Source: Okeania sp. SIO3I5
GTDB lineage: Bacteria > Cyanobacteriota > Cyanobacteriia > Cyanobacteriales > Microcoleaceae
Direction of reading: 5' to 3'
Length of the DNA: 57,502 nucleotides
Assembly: GCF_010672085.1 (NCBI RefSeq)
Contig: NZ_JAAHHT010000042.1
Location: forward strand, 1-57,502
A program made the position numbers and the translations under genes. Every line of letters starts with the position of its first letter. Position 1 is the stretch's first letter. The notes beneath the pieces are model-generated. The model did not search any database, was not told the origin of the DNA, and was given only the letters and a program-made list of their open reading frames with translations. This document shows, piece after piece, positions 36,134 through 44,807 of the stretch.

Positions 36134-36225
36134 AGCGATCGCTCCTACCTATCGTTTACGCAAAACCAGAAAGCGATCGCTCCCACCCATCGTTAATGTA
36201 AAAACAGGAGGCGATCGCTCTTACT
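36134..36225. repeat. HIP1-bearing 38-bp tandem array (2.4 copies)
   Basis: Units start AGCGATCGCTC and run ~38 bp; the counterpart upstream of 12409 has two ~40-bp units. Confidence 0.7.
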
Positions 36226-36248
36226 CTAAATATTTATTTACCTGATTA

Positions 36249-36318
36249 CTACTGGGACGTTTCTACCGTCGCGACACAGCCAGTAGCAGTTGACATTTTT
36301 TCTACACGCTGTTAAATT
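36249..36318 (+). promoter_or_regulatory. Promoter with upstream inverted repeat (copy 2)
   Basis: CTACTGG (36249-36255) and CCAGTAG (36280-36286) flank GACG...CGTC; then TTGACA (36290-36295), 17 nt, TAAATT (36313-36318). Matches copy 1 at 12234-12299 with covariation in the arms. Drives the two-domain paralogue. Confidence 0.7.
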
Positions 36319-36429
36319 CGTTATTACAACTCGTACAAGGCTTTTTATAAACGGGTTGGGTTGGTTTGTCCAGAACCTTCCCTTCCCTGGCCTGTCAAGT
36401 TGAGACAGCAACTAAAAAGGTTAATAATT

Positions 36430-37056
36430 ATGGTACTTCATTCAATCCAAGCACGTCAAGTAAGACGCGCCAAATCCCGCTGCTTAATTTTACTCCCCAA
36501 CTTCCCCGCACCACAATATAAATTTGGAGACCTAGTAAAAATAACAAACACCGACAACAAAGGAAAAATTGTCGGCATGGTTTGCTGTCGGTATGGCTTA
36601 GAATCTCGTTGGCAATATCTCCTAGACATAACCATAGATTCACTAGACTACTGGGGATTTCAAGGTCATCTAATCCATGCATTAGACGAAGATGATAGCC
36701 CGTGTAACCACTGGTACGAGAGCTGGAAATTAATGCTTGTAGCACCCCATCCAATACAACCACGTCAAGTTAGAACCGCCAAATCCCGCTACTTAAACTT
36801 CCCCTCCGACTTCCCCACGCCAGAACACAAATTTGGAGACCTAGTGAAAATCGCAAACACCGACAACAAAGGAACAGTAGTCGGCATGATCTGCTGTCGG
36901 TATGGTTCAGAATCTCGTTGGAAATACCTCCTCGATATAACCATAGATTCATTAGACTACTGGCTATTGCAAGGTCACCTAGTTTGGTGGGACGATGAAG
37001 ATGATAGCCCATCTGGCGAGTGGTACGAAGAATGGAAATTGATATCAATCAATTAA
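36430..37056 (+). CDS. Two-domain KOW/SH3-like protein (internal duplication)
   Basis: 208 residues from the ATG at 36430; the frame extends 23 codons upstream, but the TTAATAATTATGG context is shared with the paralogue at 12409. Two tandem copies of the ~100-residue domain (FGDLVKI...KGKIVGMV and FGDLVKI...KGTVVGMI), each followed by the acidic YE.WKL motif. Unit-level duplication of the gene at 12409. Function unknown. Confidence 0.8.
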   Translation: MVLHSIQARQVRRAKSRCLILLPNFPAPQYKFGDLVKITNTDNKGKIVGMVCCRYGLESRWQYLLDITIDSLDYWGFQGHLIHALDEDDSPCNHWYESWKLMLVAPHPIQPRQVRTAKSRYLNFPSDFPTPEHKFGDLVKIANTDNKGTVVGMICCRYGSESRWKYLLDITIDSLDYWLLQGHLVWWDDEDDSPSGEWYEEWKLISIN

Positions 37057-37073
37057 TAATTTTTCCTTCTAAA

Positions 37074-37107
37074 GCGTCTAGTAGACTATCTGTTACCTAC
37101 TAGACGC
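37074..37107 (+). terminator. Perfect 11-bp hairpin after the two-domain gene
   Basis: GCGTCTAGTAG/CTACTAGACGC with a 12-nt loop, 18 nt past the stop. No T-run, but position fits transcription end. Confidence 0.6.
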
Positions 37108-37213
37108 CTAGCAATATCAGTTGTTAAAATATACAAAAAGTTGCAGCTTATTAATAACTACAAAAACAGGAAACAATTAAGCTGTAACTATCAACTCACA
37201 AAGATATTTTAGC

Positions 37214-37744
37214 ATGAATAAACCAGCAAAAGCAAAACGAACAATTGTAAGATTTTGCCCCGGAATTGAAGTAGAGGGTTTTGAATTTCCAGATGGAACT
37301 TACTATGTGTCAATTACAACGGCATCAGAAGCTATAGGCTATAACAAAAATTGGCTATCCAGAAGTATTGGTAGAAGTGGTAACACCTTTAAAGCAATAA
37401 CTAGAGCTGGTTTTACGAATTTTATCTCTGAAGTGGTAACACCTTCTGATGGAGGTGAGCAGGCTAGCAAGCTAATCAGTATAGATGATTTTGCCCGTCT
37501 AATTTTATACGCTGCTTCTAGGGGCAAGAAAGAGGCCATGGCTTTAAATATGGCCTTAACTAAGATGTCGTTAACAGACTTTTTCAGAGATGCTTTTGGT
37601 GCAAGGCCACTTACTATTGAAGAGAAAAGAGCAGCATTTTACAAGACCTATGTAGACTCATTGAGTCGGGAAGATTGGCTAGAGATGGATAGAAAAGAAG
37701 ACAGGATAATCCTAGGGTCTTATCTGTTTTTAACAGGTGAATAG
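37214..37744 (+). CDS. KilA/antirepressor-like protein of cyanobacterial type
   Basis: 176 residues. The start (VEGFEFPDGTYYVSITTASEAIGYNKNWLSR) and the middle (SIDDFARLILYAASRGKKEAMAL then FFRDAFG) resemble a common cyanobacterial family with an N-terminal DNA-binding-like fold and a RGxKxAxAL segment near the middle. Likely a regulator (antirepressor-like) by analogy; not proven. Confidence 0.5.
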   Translation: MNKPAKAKRTIVRFCPGIEVEGFEFPDGTYYVSITTASEAIGYNKNWLSRSIGRSGNTFKAITRAGFTNFISEVVTPSDGGEQASKLISIDDFARLILYAASRGKKEAMALNMALTKMSLTDFFRDAFGARPLTIEEKRAAFYKTYVDSLSREDWLEMDRKEDRIILGSYLFLTGE

Positions 37745-37758
37745 TTGACAATTTAAAA

Positions 37759-38559
37759 TCAATTCTCACTCTGCTGTAAAAGGTATTTATCAATTCCCAC
37801 TTCTAAAATGTACAGAATCATACCGTCGGCCGACGAAGGTAGATGATCATCATCTATTGCTCTATTTAAATCCGCTATAGCTTGAGCAAAAACCTCCTGG
37901 ATATGATCCTCCAGAATCTCCTGACTAGCATCTCTCCATTTTTTCGATGGTATCTGGGATTGATCTGATGGCAGCCAAACAACTTTGTGTGATAGTTCTA
38001 CTCCGGACTTGTACTTAATCAAGCTAATCACGGTTAGGGATGTGTTTTTGTAATGGACAAAGTTTATGGTGTATAGGTTTGGTGAGAAGTCATCGTCTTC
38101 TAAGGTGATGTATGTGATGAAATCCTCAAATAGAGAATCCCAAAGATTCAAGCACCCAAATGATATAAATTGTGGCTGTGGTAAGAGACGAAGAAAGTCA
38201 ACTATTTTGCTAATCATAAGTATTTTTTTTTTATAAGTAAACTTTTTAAAATTCACGTTTAACATTGAATAGGGTAAGATATTCCCACCTGGATAGGGTG
38301 CCACAAAAACGGCAACAACAAGAATATTGTCTCCTGTCTTTGGCGGTTCTTCGGAAGTAATTCTTTTTAAGTATTTAAAATCTTCAGAAAGGACTTCCTT
38401 GATTCTTCGTGTCTCGTTAAGCAACGTATCAACAAATATAATTTCATTCCCTCGAAAATTATGGATAAATTCTTCAGGTGAAAAAGTTTGAATTTCTAAA
38501 CTTCCATCGGACTCCAATAACGAGACTGGCAATTGTTCGCTAGCCATGAAAATAATCAT
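37759..38559 (-). CDS. Unknown protein with N-terminal domain like 46330-46671
   Basis: 266 residues. Residues ~1-115 share a pattern with the 113-residue protein on the plus strand (IFMASEQLPVSLL; GDNILVVAVF; PG; VNFKKF), compatible with the DUF1874/B116-like viral fold. The C-terminal ~150 residues are unique. Promoter not identified; last gene of the 44.7-37.8 kb minus block. Confidence 0.5.
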   Translation of the reverse strand: MIIFMASEQLPVSLLESDGSLEIQTFSPEEFIHNFRGNEIIFVDTLLNETRRIKEVLSEDFKYLKRITSEEPPKTGDNILVVAVFVAPYPGGNILPYSMLNVNFKKFTYKKKILMISKIVDFLRLLPQPQFISFGCLNLWDSLFEDFITYITLEDDDFSPNLYTINFVHYKNTSLTVISLIKYKSGVELSHKVVWLPSDQSQIPSKKWRDASQEILEDHIQEVFAQAIADLNRAIDDDHLPSSADGMILYILEVGIDKYLLQQSEN

Positions 38560-38618
38560 TTTGACTCCTTTTTTTTTCGATCAGTTTGCTATTACAGACA
38601 GTCCCCAAATTCTAATCC

Positions 38619-39215
38619 TTAATTAACGCTTTCTGATTTAGCAATTAGGGCTGCTATTGTTGAAAACGGACTTACTGCTTGCGCCACCTTCTTTTCCAAT
38701 GTCTTTTTACTTTCGGAATTATTAGCCATTAAAAGATAGTATTTGCCTATAAATCTATCTTTTATAACTATGGGATGAGCGTATTTGATGATGCAATTTC
38801 TTTTGAGCCAGTTCTCAGTATCATTTATCAATTTTACCGACACTGCCATCTCATAATAAACAGTCTTCTCGAATGGTACTTTTTTAATGTAAGCAATCAT
38901 TTCTTCTTTCCAAACAACTCCTATATCTCTAGCTTTAATACCTGAATCCTGGCACCTCTCCCAAGAACCAGAGGGGTAAAATGTTCCTATCTCATTTCTT
39001 ATTTCCAAGGTATAGTCTGGTAGCCAATCATCCATCACCTTAACCGGGATAGAATATTTGTTGCATAGATAGCCTGAATCTTTGGGAGTAAATTTACCAG
39101 TTTCATTGATTATTGAGATGTAGTCAGCAGTTATTTCCTGCTTCAATTCTTGATATAATCGCTTATACTCCTTGACGTAATCTTTCCCTCTTAAACCATA
39201 CAATCTATGCAGCAT
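38619..39215 (-). CDS. Unknown 198-residue protein
   Basis: Helical N-terminus (YVKEYKRLYQELKQEITADY), Tyr/Trp-rich centre, Lys/Ala-rich end. No membrane segment or motif recognised. Ends near a C-terminal KKVAQAVSPFSTIAALIAKSE helix. Confidence 0.55.
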   Translation of the reverse strand: MLHRLYGLRGKDYVKEYKRLYQELKQEITADYISIINETGKFTPKDSGYLCNKYSIPVKVMDDWLPDYTLEIRNEIGTFYPSGSWERCQDSGIKARDIGVVWKEEMIAYIKKVPFEKTVYYEMAVSVKLINDTENWLKRNCIIKYAHPIVIKDRFIGKYYLLMANNSESKKTLEKKVAQAVSPFSTIAALIAKSESVN

Positions 39216-39220
39216 TTTCC

Positions 39221-39562
39221 TTAAAAATCATCATCATCCCTAAAACTATAATCACCTGTTGATCTCCGGTAGAAGTCATCTCCGATGTAGATCGAAAAAT
39301 AATAATAGTCACCAGTTACTTTACTACTGACAGAATAGTTTAGATGTCTCCAGAAGATTTCGCGATAGTTCTCTCCGTATTTTGAAAACAAGGATTTCCA
39401 GTAGCGAAAGTTCCATTCAAAGATGAAGAAAGCGACTATTGAGTAAGCTCTTAAATAGATAAATCTTCGCCAAATTTTTGCTTGAATATTATTCATATTC
39501 TTCATATAAAATCCCTGTTTTTTTGAGTTAGTAGTTAGTTTCTTTTTTTCTGTGTGAAGCAT
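39221..39562 (-). CDS. Small Tyr/Phe-rich protein, possible membrane-associated
   Basis: 113 residues as drawn; likelier start at Met20 or Met23 (FYMKNMNNIQ) since the first 19 residues are Lys/Thr-rich. An aromatic stretch (YLRAYSIVAFFIFEW) may be membrane-associated; DDDDF end. Starts 5 nt before the preceding gene's ATG. Function unknown. Confidence 0.5.
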   Translation of the reverse strand: MLHTEKKKLTTNSKKQGFYMKNMNNIQAKIWRRFIYLRAYSIVAFFIFEWNFRYWKSLFSKYGENYREIFWRHLNYSVSSKVTGDYYYFSIYIGDDFYRRSTGDYSFRDDDDF

Positions 39563-39627
39563 TTTCGTCCGCGTTTTGATGCAATAAAATCTGTTATTAC
39601 ACTAGATAGTTGATTTTATTCTAATTA

Positions 39628-39954
39628 TTATCTCATCATGCTAACCGCCTGCTTAACGCTATTTCTCATAGCCAAAGAACCATTTCCAAATAACTGAGAG
39701 TGTACGTTCGACGTATGGCTATAATAATTACTGACTGCTTGTACAGCCGAATATAATGTACCCTCAATTTTAGGCATTTGTTCACAGGTAATATAATACT
39801 TCTTAATTACCTCTTTGACTACTCGCAAGTCCCAGATTTCAGGTTCTGGCAAACCATTCTTTAAACAATAAAATTGCTTCGCTTTAAATTGAGTCAAAAA
39901 TACTTTTTGTAAAAATTCCTCAAGTTTGTATCGAGGCAAGTTGTAGTCTATCAT
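39628..39954 (-). CDS. DUF932-family protein, C-terminal fragment
   Basis: 108 residues that match the end of DUF932/phage-plasmid proteins (EGTLYSAVQAVSNYYSHTSNVHSQLFGNGSLAMRN). It reads on in frame upstream (TFSTGIDAYWKM), joining the 103-residue ORF if one base of an A8 run is removed. With 39968-40565 it makes one gene. Confidence 0.6.
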   Translation of the reverse strand: MIDYNLPRYKLEEFLQKVFLTQFKAKQFYCLKNGLPEPEIWDLRVVKEVIKKYYITCEQMPKIEGTLYSAVQAVSNYYSHTSNVHSQLFGNGSLAMRNSVKQAVSMMR

Positions 39955-39967
39955 CTTCCAGTAAGCG

Positions 39968-40279
39968 TCAATTCCTGTAGAGAAAGTTTTTTTTCTCTAT
40001 GTCTAAGAATCCCTGGAGTTCACTCATTTTCGACTCTAGCGTTTTACTATGCCTAAAACTAATACTTCCTAATTCTTCTGGGACAGTCATGCCGTTATCA
40101 CAGACTAATCTCATTCCTAAAAATTGCAACTTCAGTCCTCCTTTTGCCGAATGTTCGTTTTTGACAACTAGAAAGCATTCAACTAAGTCACCTTTTATTA
40201 CTTCTACTGGCTCTTTGTTTATCTTACAGGCCATCATAATATGTTTTCCGTTACTATAAGGCACGATTGAATCGATCAA
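39968..40279 (-). CDS. DUF932-family protein, middle fragment
   Basis: 103 residues: HIMMACKINKEPVEVIKGD, FLVVKNEHS, LQFLGMRLVCDNGMT and ISFRHSKTLE correspond to the central part of DUF932. Reading frame continues upstream (YHILQNEKTFNFLDPFIEKN), joining the first fragment after a +1 shift in an A5 run. Confidence 0.6.
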   Translation of the reverse strand: MIDSIVPYSNGKHIMMACKINKEPVEVIKGDLVECFLVVKNEHSAKGGLKLQFLGMRLVCDNGMTVPEELGSISFRHSKTLESKMSELQGFLDIEKKNFLYRN

Positions 40280-40292
40280 TAGTTCGTTTTTT

Positions 40293-40565
40293 TCAATAAA
40301 TGGATCGAGAAAATTGAAAGTTTTTTCGTTTTGAAGTATGTGATATATTTTTGCTGGCTACTCCAAAAAACTCATCAATATCTTCCCTGACTAAGGCTAC
40401 TGAATCTTTAATCAGGACTGGTTCTCCCTGTTCGTTAATCCTGTTTAGTGGCTGCTTGACTACGCTCCAATCTAGCCCGGCTTTTTTAATTGCTTCCGAT
40501 GTTGAAATTTTCTCCCTGATTACTGTTCCTTGCTTCTTCCAACTAGGGTTGCTTAATATTTCCAT
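40293..40565 (-). CDS. DUF932-family protein, N-terminal fragment
   Basis: 90 residues: SNPSWKKQGTVIREKISTSEAIKKAGLDWSV is the classic start of the family (NPWHGLGTxV...AxxLAGLDWxV); the last ~17 residues are out of frame. DUF932 proteins occur on phages and plasmids; biochemical role unknown. Confidence 0.65.
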   Translation of the reverse strand: MEILSNPSWKKQGTVIREKISTSEAIKKAGLDWSVVKQPLNRINEQGEPVLIKDSVALVREDIDEFFGVASKNISHTSKRKNFQFSRSIY

Positions 40566-40672
40566 GAGTTTTTCCTGTTATCTTTATTGATTTTCAAGTA
40601 TTCATGCTTGTTATCTTGCATAGCCATTGCTCCTGACGTAGGCTTCATTGCATGAGAGAGGGCGACTCCGAG

Positions 40673-40897
40673 TCACCTGTAGTTGTCAGCTTTTTCATAA
40701 CGCCACCGATAGTGAAACTGGTCAATATCAGGTCCACCCCTGGGAGGTAGTTTTGGAGGCTCATTACCTAAGTGATGCCAAAAATTACAATAACTAGCAT
40801 GGTTATAAGGCTTAAAAACTAAGTTTTTCCATGCACAGTAGTGGGTTGAAAATGTGTAATAAAATATCAGATATTTTATCTTGAGTCTTAAGAGCAT
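40673..40897 (-). CDS. Small basic protein, weak support
   Basis: 74 residues, aromatic and basic (YHTFSTHYCAWKNLVFKPYNH). No RBS evident; composition is atypical. Listed because it fills an otherwise unexplained gap in a dense gene cluster. Confidence 0.35.
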   Translation of the reverse strand: MLLRLKIKYLIFYYTFSTHYCAWKNLVFKPYNHASYCNFWHHLGNEPPKLPPRGGPDIDQFHYRWRYEKADNYR

Positions 40898-40916
40898 TAG
40901 TTCTCCCGAAACATGA

Positions 40917-41195
40917 TTAGCGATCGCTTGAATTTGAATGAATTTCTGTTAGGTCGAACTCTCCTTCTAAACCATCCCAACGTGAACTTTGAGGAAAGAC
41001 TTTTTCTCTAAAAATTTTCCTTGCATAGTCACGAGCAATTAGAGAATTGCTAGAAGTATATTCTATATCTTCATTTTCAAAAGATAAGACCCATCTTTGC
41101 CTTGATGAATAACAAGTATTCTTTTCACAAGTCAAGATAGCAGTAATATTTGTTAGTCCTGAAGAAAGTTGAAATTTTTGCATCAGTAGTATCAA
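40917..41195 (-). CDS. Small unknown protein
   Basis: 92 residues, start likely Met5 (MQKFQ...). SSGLTNITAILTCEKNTCYSS has two Cys six residues apart. No recognised family. Part of the minus cluster from 44694. Confidence 0.5.
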   Translation of the reverse strand: MILLMQKFQLSSGLTNITAILTCEKNTCYSSRQRWVLSFENEDIEYTSSNSLIARDYARKIFREKVFPQSSRWDGLEGEFDLTEIHSNSSDR

Positions 41196-41229
41196 TTAAG
41201 GCTTTTCTGAATGTATCTTATAACCTTAT

Positions 41230-41610
41230 TCAAGTTTCGTCAAATAAAAGTTTCTTGATTGAATCATCTAATTTTCCTTCAATATTACGGAAACAATACC
41301 CATTTTTACCTGTGTAGAATAATTCATATTGGTCAGCAGCGTTCATTTCATAGAGTCTTAAATCTATTATGCCTTTGCTAAATTGGACTTTGACAGAATT
41401 GTTGCCAAGACTTGAATGATTAGAAATACTTAATACATTGCTGAAGTTGACATAAACAAATCTTCTGTCTCCGCCTAATTCAAGTATGATTTTTAGAAAA
41501 GGTTGACCTTCTATTCTAACAATTGCCAATCCTAAAAAATAAACTTTTACTGATGATTTTCTCTCTTCCATGGAAATCATATCTCCCTTGGTTTTACAGA
41601 TTTTATTCAT
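41230..41610 (-). CDS. Small unknown beta protein (cluster family A)
   Basis: 126 residues; likely real start at Met11 or Met14 (MISMEERK). Shares the pattern aromatic-L-x-x-[IV]-G...FLKIIL...GDRRFVYVNF..VLS with 41656-41988 and 42400-42732, a small paralogous family side by side. Function unknown. Confidence 0.55.
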   Translation of the reverse strand: MNKICKTKGDMISMEERKSSVKVYFLGLAIVRIEGQPFLKIILELGGDRRFVYVNFSNVLSISNHSSLGNNSVKVQFSKGIIDLRLYEMNAADQYELFYTGKNGYCFRNIEGKLDDSIKKLLFDET

Positions 41611-41655
41611 TTATGGTTGGATTTTCTTGTTTCATATACGAATTCGCCCAATAAC

Positions 41656-41988
41656 TCAAGAAATATCTACACCCAATATAAGCCTGCACAAAGTTCTTGC
41701 TGTATCATTTTTCTCCTCTATTACTGCATGATTTACAAAGCTTATATTGGAGTAAATATTAGAGTCAAAAAACACTTGGAACGAATTAGATGGGACTCTG
41801 GAAATATCAAACCAATCTAATCGAAATCTTTCTTCACTTGAATCAATATTTACAGAGACAATACTGTCAATATTTATAGATTCATAATGAAGACAATTAT
41901 CGTATCTCCAGGAGAAGACTAAAAAAGTCCTGTTGCCCAGTGCTTGAAGATAAATCCTTTTATCGGTAGCTTTATTTTTGTCAATCAT
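41656..41988 (-). CDS. Small unknown beta protein (cluster family A)
   Basis: 110 residues: YLQALGNRTFLVFSWR ... SINIDSIVSVNIDS, aligning with its two neighbours (aromatic, L, GN, FL, then IxxDSVxS). Starts 2 nt from the preceding stop. Confidence 0.55.
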   Translation of the reverse strand: MIDKNKATDKRIYLQALGNRTFLVFSWRYDNCLHYESINIDSIVSVNIDSSEERFRLDWFDISRVPSNSFQVFFDSNIYSNISFVNHAVIEEKNDTARTLCRLILGVDIS

Positions 41989-41990
41989 AA

Positions 41991-42215
41991 TTAATCCTCA
42001 TCTAATTCCTCGAAGCTATAGTAGATAAAATTGAAAAATGCTTCTCTACTTGATTCCATCAAAATATCATACTGTTCACCACCACTTAGAGCATCCCACT
42101 CAGCTTGAAAAATCTCATTCATTTCTAAAATATCCGCTAATGACATTCTGATAATGGGTGTAAAATTATCATCAAATTTCATGCGAAATATTATTATCGG
42201 ATTTTCTTGTTCCAT
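41991..42215 (-). CDS. Small acidic protein
   Basis: 74 residues, acidic, start MEQENPIIIFRMKFDDNF. YYSFEELDED at the end. Immediately followed by the 110-residue gene; co-translated with the cluster. Unknown. Confidence 0.5.
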   Translation of the reverse strand: MEQENPIIIFRMKFDDNFTPIIRMSLADILEMNEIFQAEWDALSGGEQYDILMESSREAFFNFIYYSFEELDED

Positions 42216-42218
42216 TTT

Positions 42219-42431
42219 TCACCAACCTAAGTTATTTACCAACAGCTCTATCCTAGGTGCAGGTATGTTAGGAAATATAGAGTTTCGCTCTATATAAAAG
42301 CGCTTATAGAATCTCCCTAATACAGGGATTTTGAGTGAGATAAAACCGCTCATCATAGCAAACATTAAATCAATACTCCCGATCGTTTTTCTGAGTGGTT
42401 TAAAGATTTCTCGCAATGCTTGGCGCAACAT
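42219..42431 (-). CDS. Small basic protein, possibly membrane-associated
   Basis: 70 residues, basic start (LRQALREIFKPLRK), then a hydrophobic centre (LMFAMMSGFISLKIPVLG). Overlaps the preceding gene by 32 nt. Weak but packed context supports it. Confidence 0.5.
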   Translation of the reverse strand: MLRQALREIFKPLRKTIGSIDLMFAMMSGFISLKIPVLGRFYKRFYIERNSIFPNIPAPRIELLVNNLGW

Positions 42432-42732
42432 TATCCATGCTTAAAGTGACTATCTCGAAATTTTCTCCAGAGATAGAGATGCCGGGATACTCTAGCTCTA
42501 ACCTCCCTATGGTTCCCACAAAAGCCAAAGCAGTCTTATCATTTAATATGATTTCCATAGAGTTCAGGGAGGGGAATAAGCTCATACATAGAACAGAGTC
42601 TAAACTCAAGATAATAAAAACTCGTTCTGCTGCTGGTTTGTCACCTGTCAGGAAAACAAATTCCAAGAAAACTTTGTTCCCCATATTTATTAAGTCCAAA
42701 TAGAAATAGCCAGTCTTGTTTTCGGTGGTCAT
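42400..42732 (-). CDS. Small unknown beta protein (cluster family A)
   Basis: 110 residues: YFYLDLINMGNKVFLEFVFLTGDKPAAERVFIILSLDSVLCMS. Same pattern as 41230 and 41656, the third member. Unknown. Confidence 0.55.
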   Translation of the reverse strand: MTTENKTGYFYLDLINMGNKVFLEFVFLTGDKPAAERVFIILSLDSVLCMSLFPSLNSMEIILNDKTALAFVGTIGRLELEYPGISISGENFEIVTLSMDNVAPSIARNL

Positions 42733-42849
42733 AATTTGATATTTTGTTGGTTTTCCTATTATGCTGATGGCGAACAGGTAGGGATTGTAAAGTCAACCTA
42801 TCACTTTAACTGTACCATATTTATCTCTTCAAAAGATTACTTTTCTAAT

Positions 42850-43101
42850 TTAATAGTCTTGTTCATATCGGGCGGATATGCCATAAATTGCGGGCTTTTC
42901 TGGATAGCTTAAGTTGCCAACTATTTTGAGATGTTCTAAGATGGTCAAAGCTTTGCTTATTTGAACTTCGGAAAGCTGAGTTTCTTTCATAATGTCAGCC
43001 ACTAGAAGTGGTACATCATTTTCTACTATTGCATCATAAACTCTTATTGTTTCCATAGTTCTCTTTGTAACTTCGTCGCTAATGTTTGATGATTCAATCA
43101 T
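42850..43101 (-). CDS. Winged-helix DNA-binding protein
   Basis: 83 residues: TIRVYDAIVENDVPLLVADIMKETQLSEVQISKALTILEHLKIV is a classic helix-turn-helix of winged-helix regulators, with a wing after it (NLSYPEKPAIYGIS). Probable transcriptional regulator of the cluster. Confidence 0.7.
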   Translation of the reverse strand: MIESSNISDEVTKRTMETIRVYDAIVENDVPLLVADIMKETQLSEVQISKALTILEHLKIVGNLSYPEKPAIYGISARYEQDY

Positions 43102-43140
43102 GGTTTTTTTTAAAATAAAAGTTTGATTGCTTCCCGATAA

Positions 43141-43713
43141 TCAAAAGGGAATAGGATCAACCTCTGGCAAATATTCAGCCTCAGCCCATCCATAAGTCGC
43201 CCAATCCTTATGGCGAACACTCAACATAACAGCCTTAAACTTGAAACCACTTTCGCCTTCAAATTCTTGCAATGGCAAGTATATAGCCTCACTGAAGCCG
43301 AGGCTGCAATAAAGATCATCGCGTTCCGACTCTCTACAAGGAATGACACCTGTAGAGAATTCCGCGTCTAAAGCATCTGAATAAAGCTGGACTTCTATTC
43401 CCCCGTTCATTCCGTTTATTGGGATAGGTATCGCTACAGCCCAACCTGCTTCTTCCATGTTCTTTTCATACGACTTTCGCTTAAAATCATGATGGCGTAG
43501 GTAGGGATTGACAACGACTGTGTGAGGGCAGTTTTCGACAATAGCACCACTGTCATCTATCCAGAGGTTGCTTCTAATAAAGGGCATCTCCCAAGCAGAA
43601 GTTTGTGATTCACAGAAATGGAAGTTTAGGCAATGGTCTTCTACGATGTCGCAGGTCAAGGAACATTCTAATCCCATCGGGCAAGGTTTTATACTTGTCT
43701 GTTTAGTGTCCAA
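43141..43713 (-). CDS. Unknown protein with Cys-rich N-terminus
   Basis: 190 residues; CPMGLECSLTCDIVEDHCLNFHFC near residues 11-34 is a possible metal-binding knuckle; the rest is beta-rich (GWAVAIPIPI, EAIYLPLQEFEGE) with a Trp-rich end. Family not recognised. Confidence 0.55.
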   Translation of the reverse strand: MDTKQTSIKPCPMGLECSLTCDIVEDHCLNFHFCESQTSAWEMPFIRSNLWIDDSGAIVENCPHTVVVNPYLRHHDFKRKSYEKNMEEAGWAVAIPIPINGMNGGIEVQLYSDALDAEFSTGVIPCRESERDDLYCSLGFSEAIYLPLQEFEGESGFKFKAVMLSVRHKDWATYGWAEAEYLPEVDPIPF

Positions 43714-43784
43714 ATTCTTTACCTCATAATAATTTTGTTGATTTGATTTACGATCGCGACTAATTCCTTACTTGTCACTACAGA

Positions 43785-44228
43785 CTATTCAAGGGGCGGG
43801 ACTGGTTCTTCGCTTAGAGACTCCAAGGAAGCTTTGATATTGACGAACTCTTGATGCAAAGAGGTTACTTTATTTGCTGTATCAACGTTTAGTTTGATAC
43901 TCTCCGTTAGATTCTCAAACAGCATTTCTCGGTTATATTTAACAAGTTTAGATAGCCTTGATTCTAAGACGTCTAGACGTTTATCTATAGTATTTAGACT
44001 ACTGATCAGGGCGTTAGGGATTTTTGGTTCTCTAGATTCTAAGGCATCTAGACGTACTCTAGATTCTGAGGTATCTAGACGTACTCTAGATTCTAAGGCA
44101 TCTAGACGTACCTCTAAAGTTTGTAGATAAATATTCAGACGTTGAGTGTCAATTCTTCTAGATTCTAGGGCTTCCAAGCGTTCTTCGATAGTTTCTTTTT
44201 CATTGTTCGGTCTTTTTGAGTTTTTCAT
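43785..44228 (-). CDS. Coiled-coil protein with 11-residue repeats
   Basis: 147 residues: repeated L-x-x-LESR units (LESRVRLD, LESREPK; 33-bp DNA repeat at 44032-44112 on plus), long helices to the end. Probably a homo-oligomer scaffold. Proline-rich last residues. Confidence 0.6.
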   Translation of the reverse strand: MKNSKRPNNEKETIEERLEALESRRIDTQRLNIYLQTLEVRLDALESRVRLDTSESRVRLDALESREPKIPNALISSLNTIDKRLDVLESRLSKLVKYNREMLFENLTESIKLNVDTANKVTSLHQEFVNIKASLESLSEEPVPPLE

Positions 44229-44298
44229 AATAACCCTGTTTTTTTTTTACGATCATACTTATCTTGAGGCGATCGCTTTCCTGAGTGTCTCGAATTTA

Positions 44299-44694
44299 TT
44301 AGCTTGGCACTGTGCTTATTAGCCTAATAGAATACTCGTCGTAGACGGAAAAGCCCTCCTGATCTGAGAATGCAAGAATCATCAATGTTTGCCATGTTTG
44401 CTGACCTTCTATGCGCGTTCCATGCTGCAGCATTGTTACGAGAGCTGGTATCAAAATGTCTTTATAAGATCCTAAACAGTAGAATTGCCTCTTATCAATT
44501 GGTTCAATTGGTTCAAGCACCTCTATCACCTCTAGCACCAGTGATTCCTCATAAAGCTCTGTCCATTCATGGGATTTAGGATCGTCAGATTGTATCGGCC
44601 CCTCCCATTCGTCAAATTCACGATATCGCATGAGGTACTGTTTAGCTTCATCCTTTATTTTTTCCCAGGGTTGTCTTGTTAGCGCCTCGCCCAT
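44299..44694 (-). CDS. Unknown 131-residue protein, first gene of the minus cluster
   Basis: Acidic, helical start (LTRQPWEKIKDEAKQYLMRYREFDEW). Also contains VLEVIEVLEPIEPIDKRQFY, a repeated hydrophobic pattern. No family. No clear terminator follows before 44228. Confidence 0.55.
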   Translation of the reverse strand: MGEALTRQPWEKIKDEAKQYLMRYREFDEWEGPIQSDDPKSHEWTELYEESLVLEVIEVLEPIEPIDKRQFYCLGSYKDILIPALVTMLQHGTRIEGQQTWQTLMILAFSDQEGFSVYDEYSIRLISTVPS

Positions 44695-44807
44695 AATAAT
44701 TTAATTCAATACAACAAAGATTTAACCAATAATAAACTGTCGATCGCTCCAACGGCAAACAACAATACATCTGTTATGATCTTTACAGATGCTCCTTGGC
44801 CTCAGCA

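Noticed and set aside
36361-36429. N-terminal extension of the two-domain KOW-like protein
   Set aside because: The paralogue starts at the ATG matching 36430 with the same upstream context; the extension lies in the leader.
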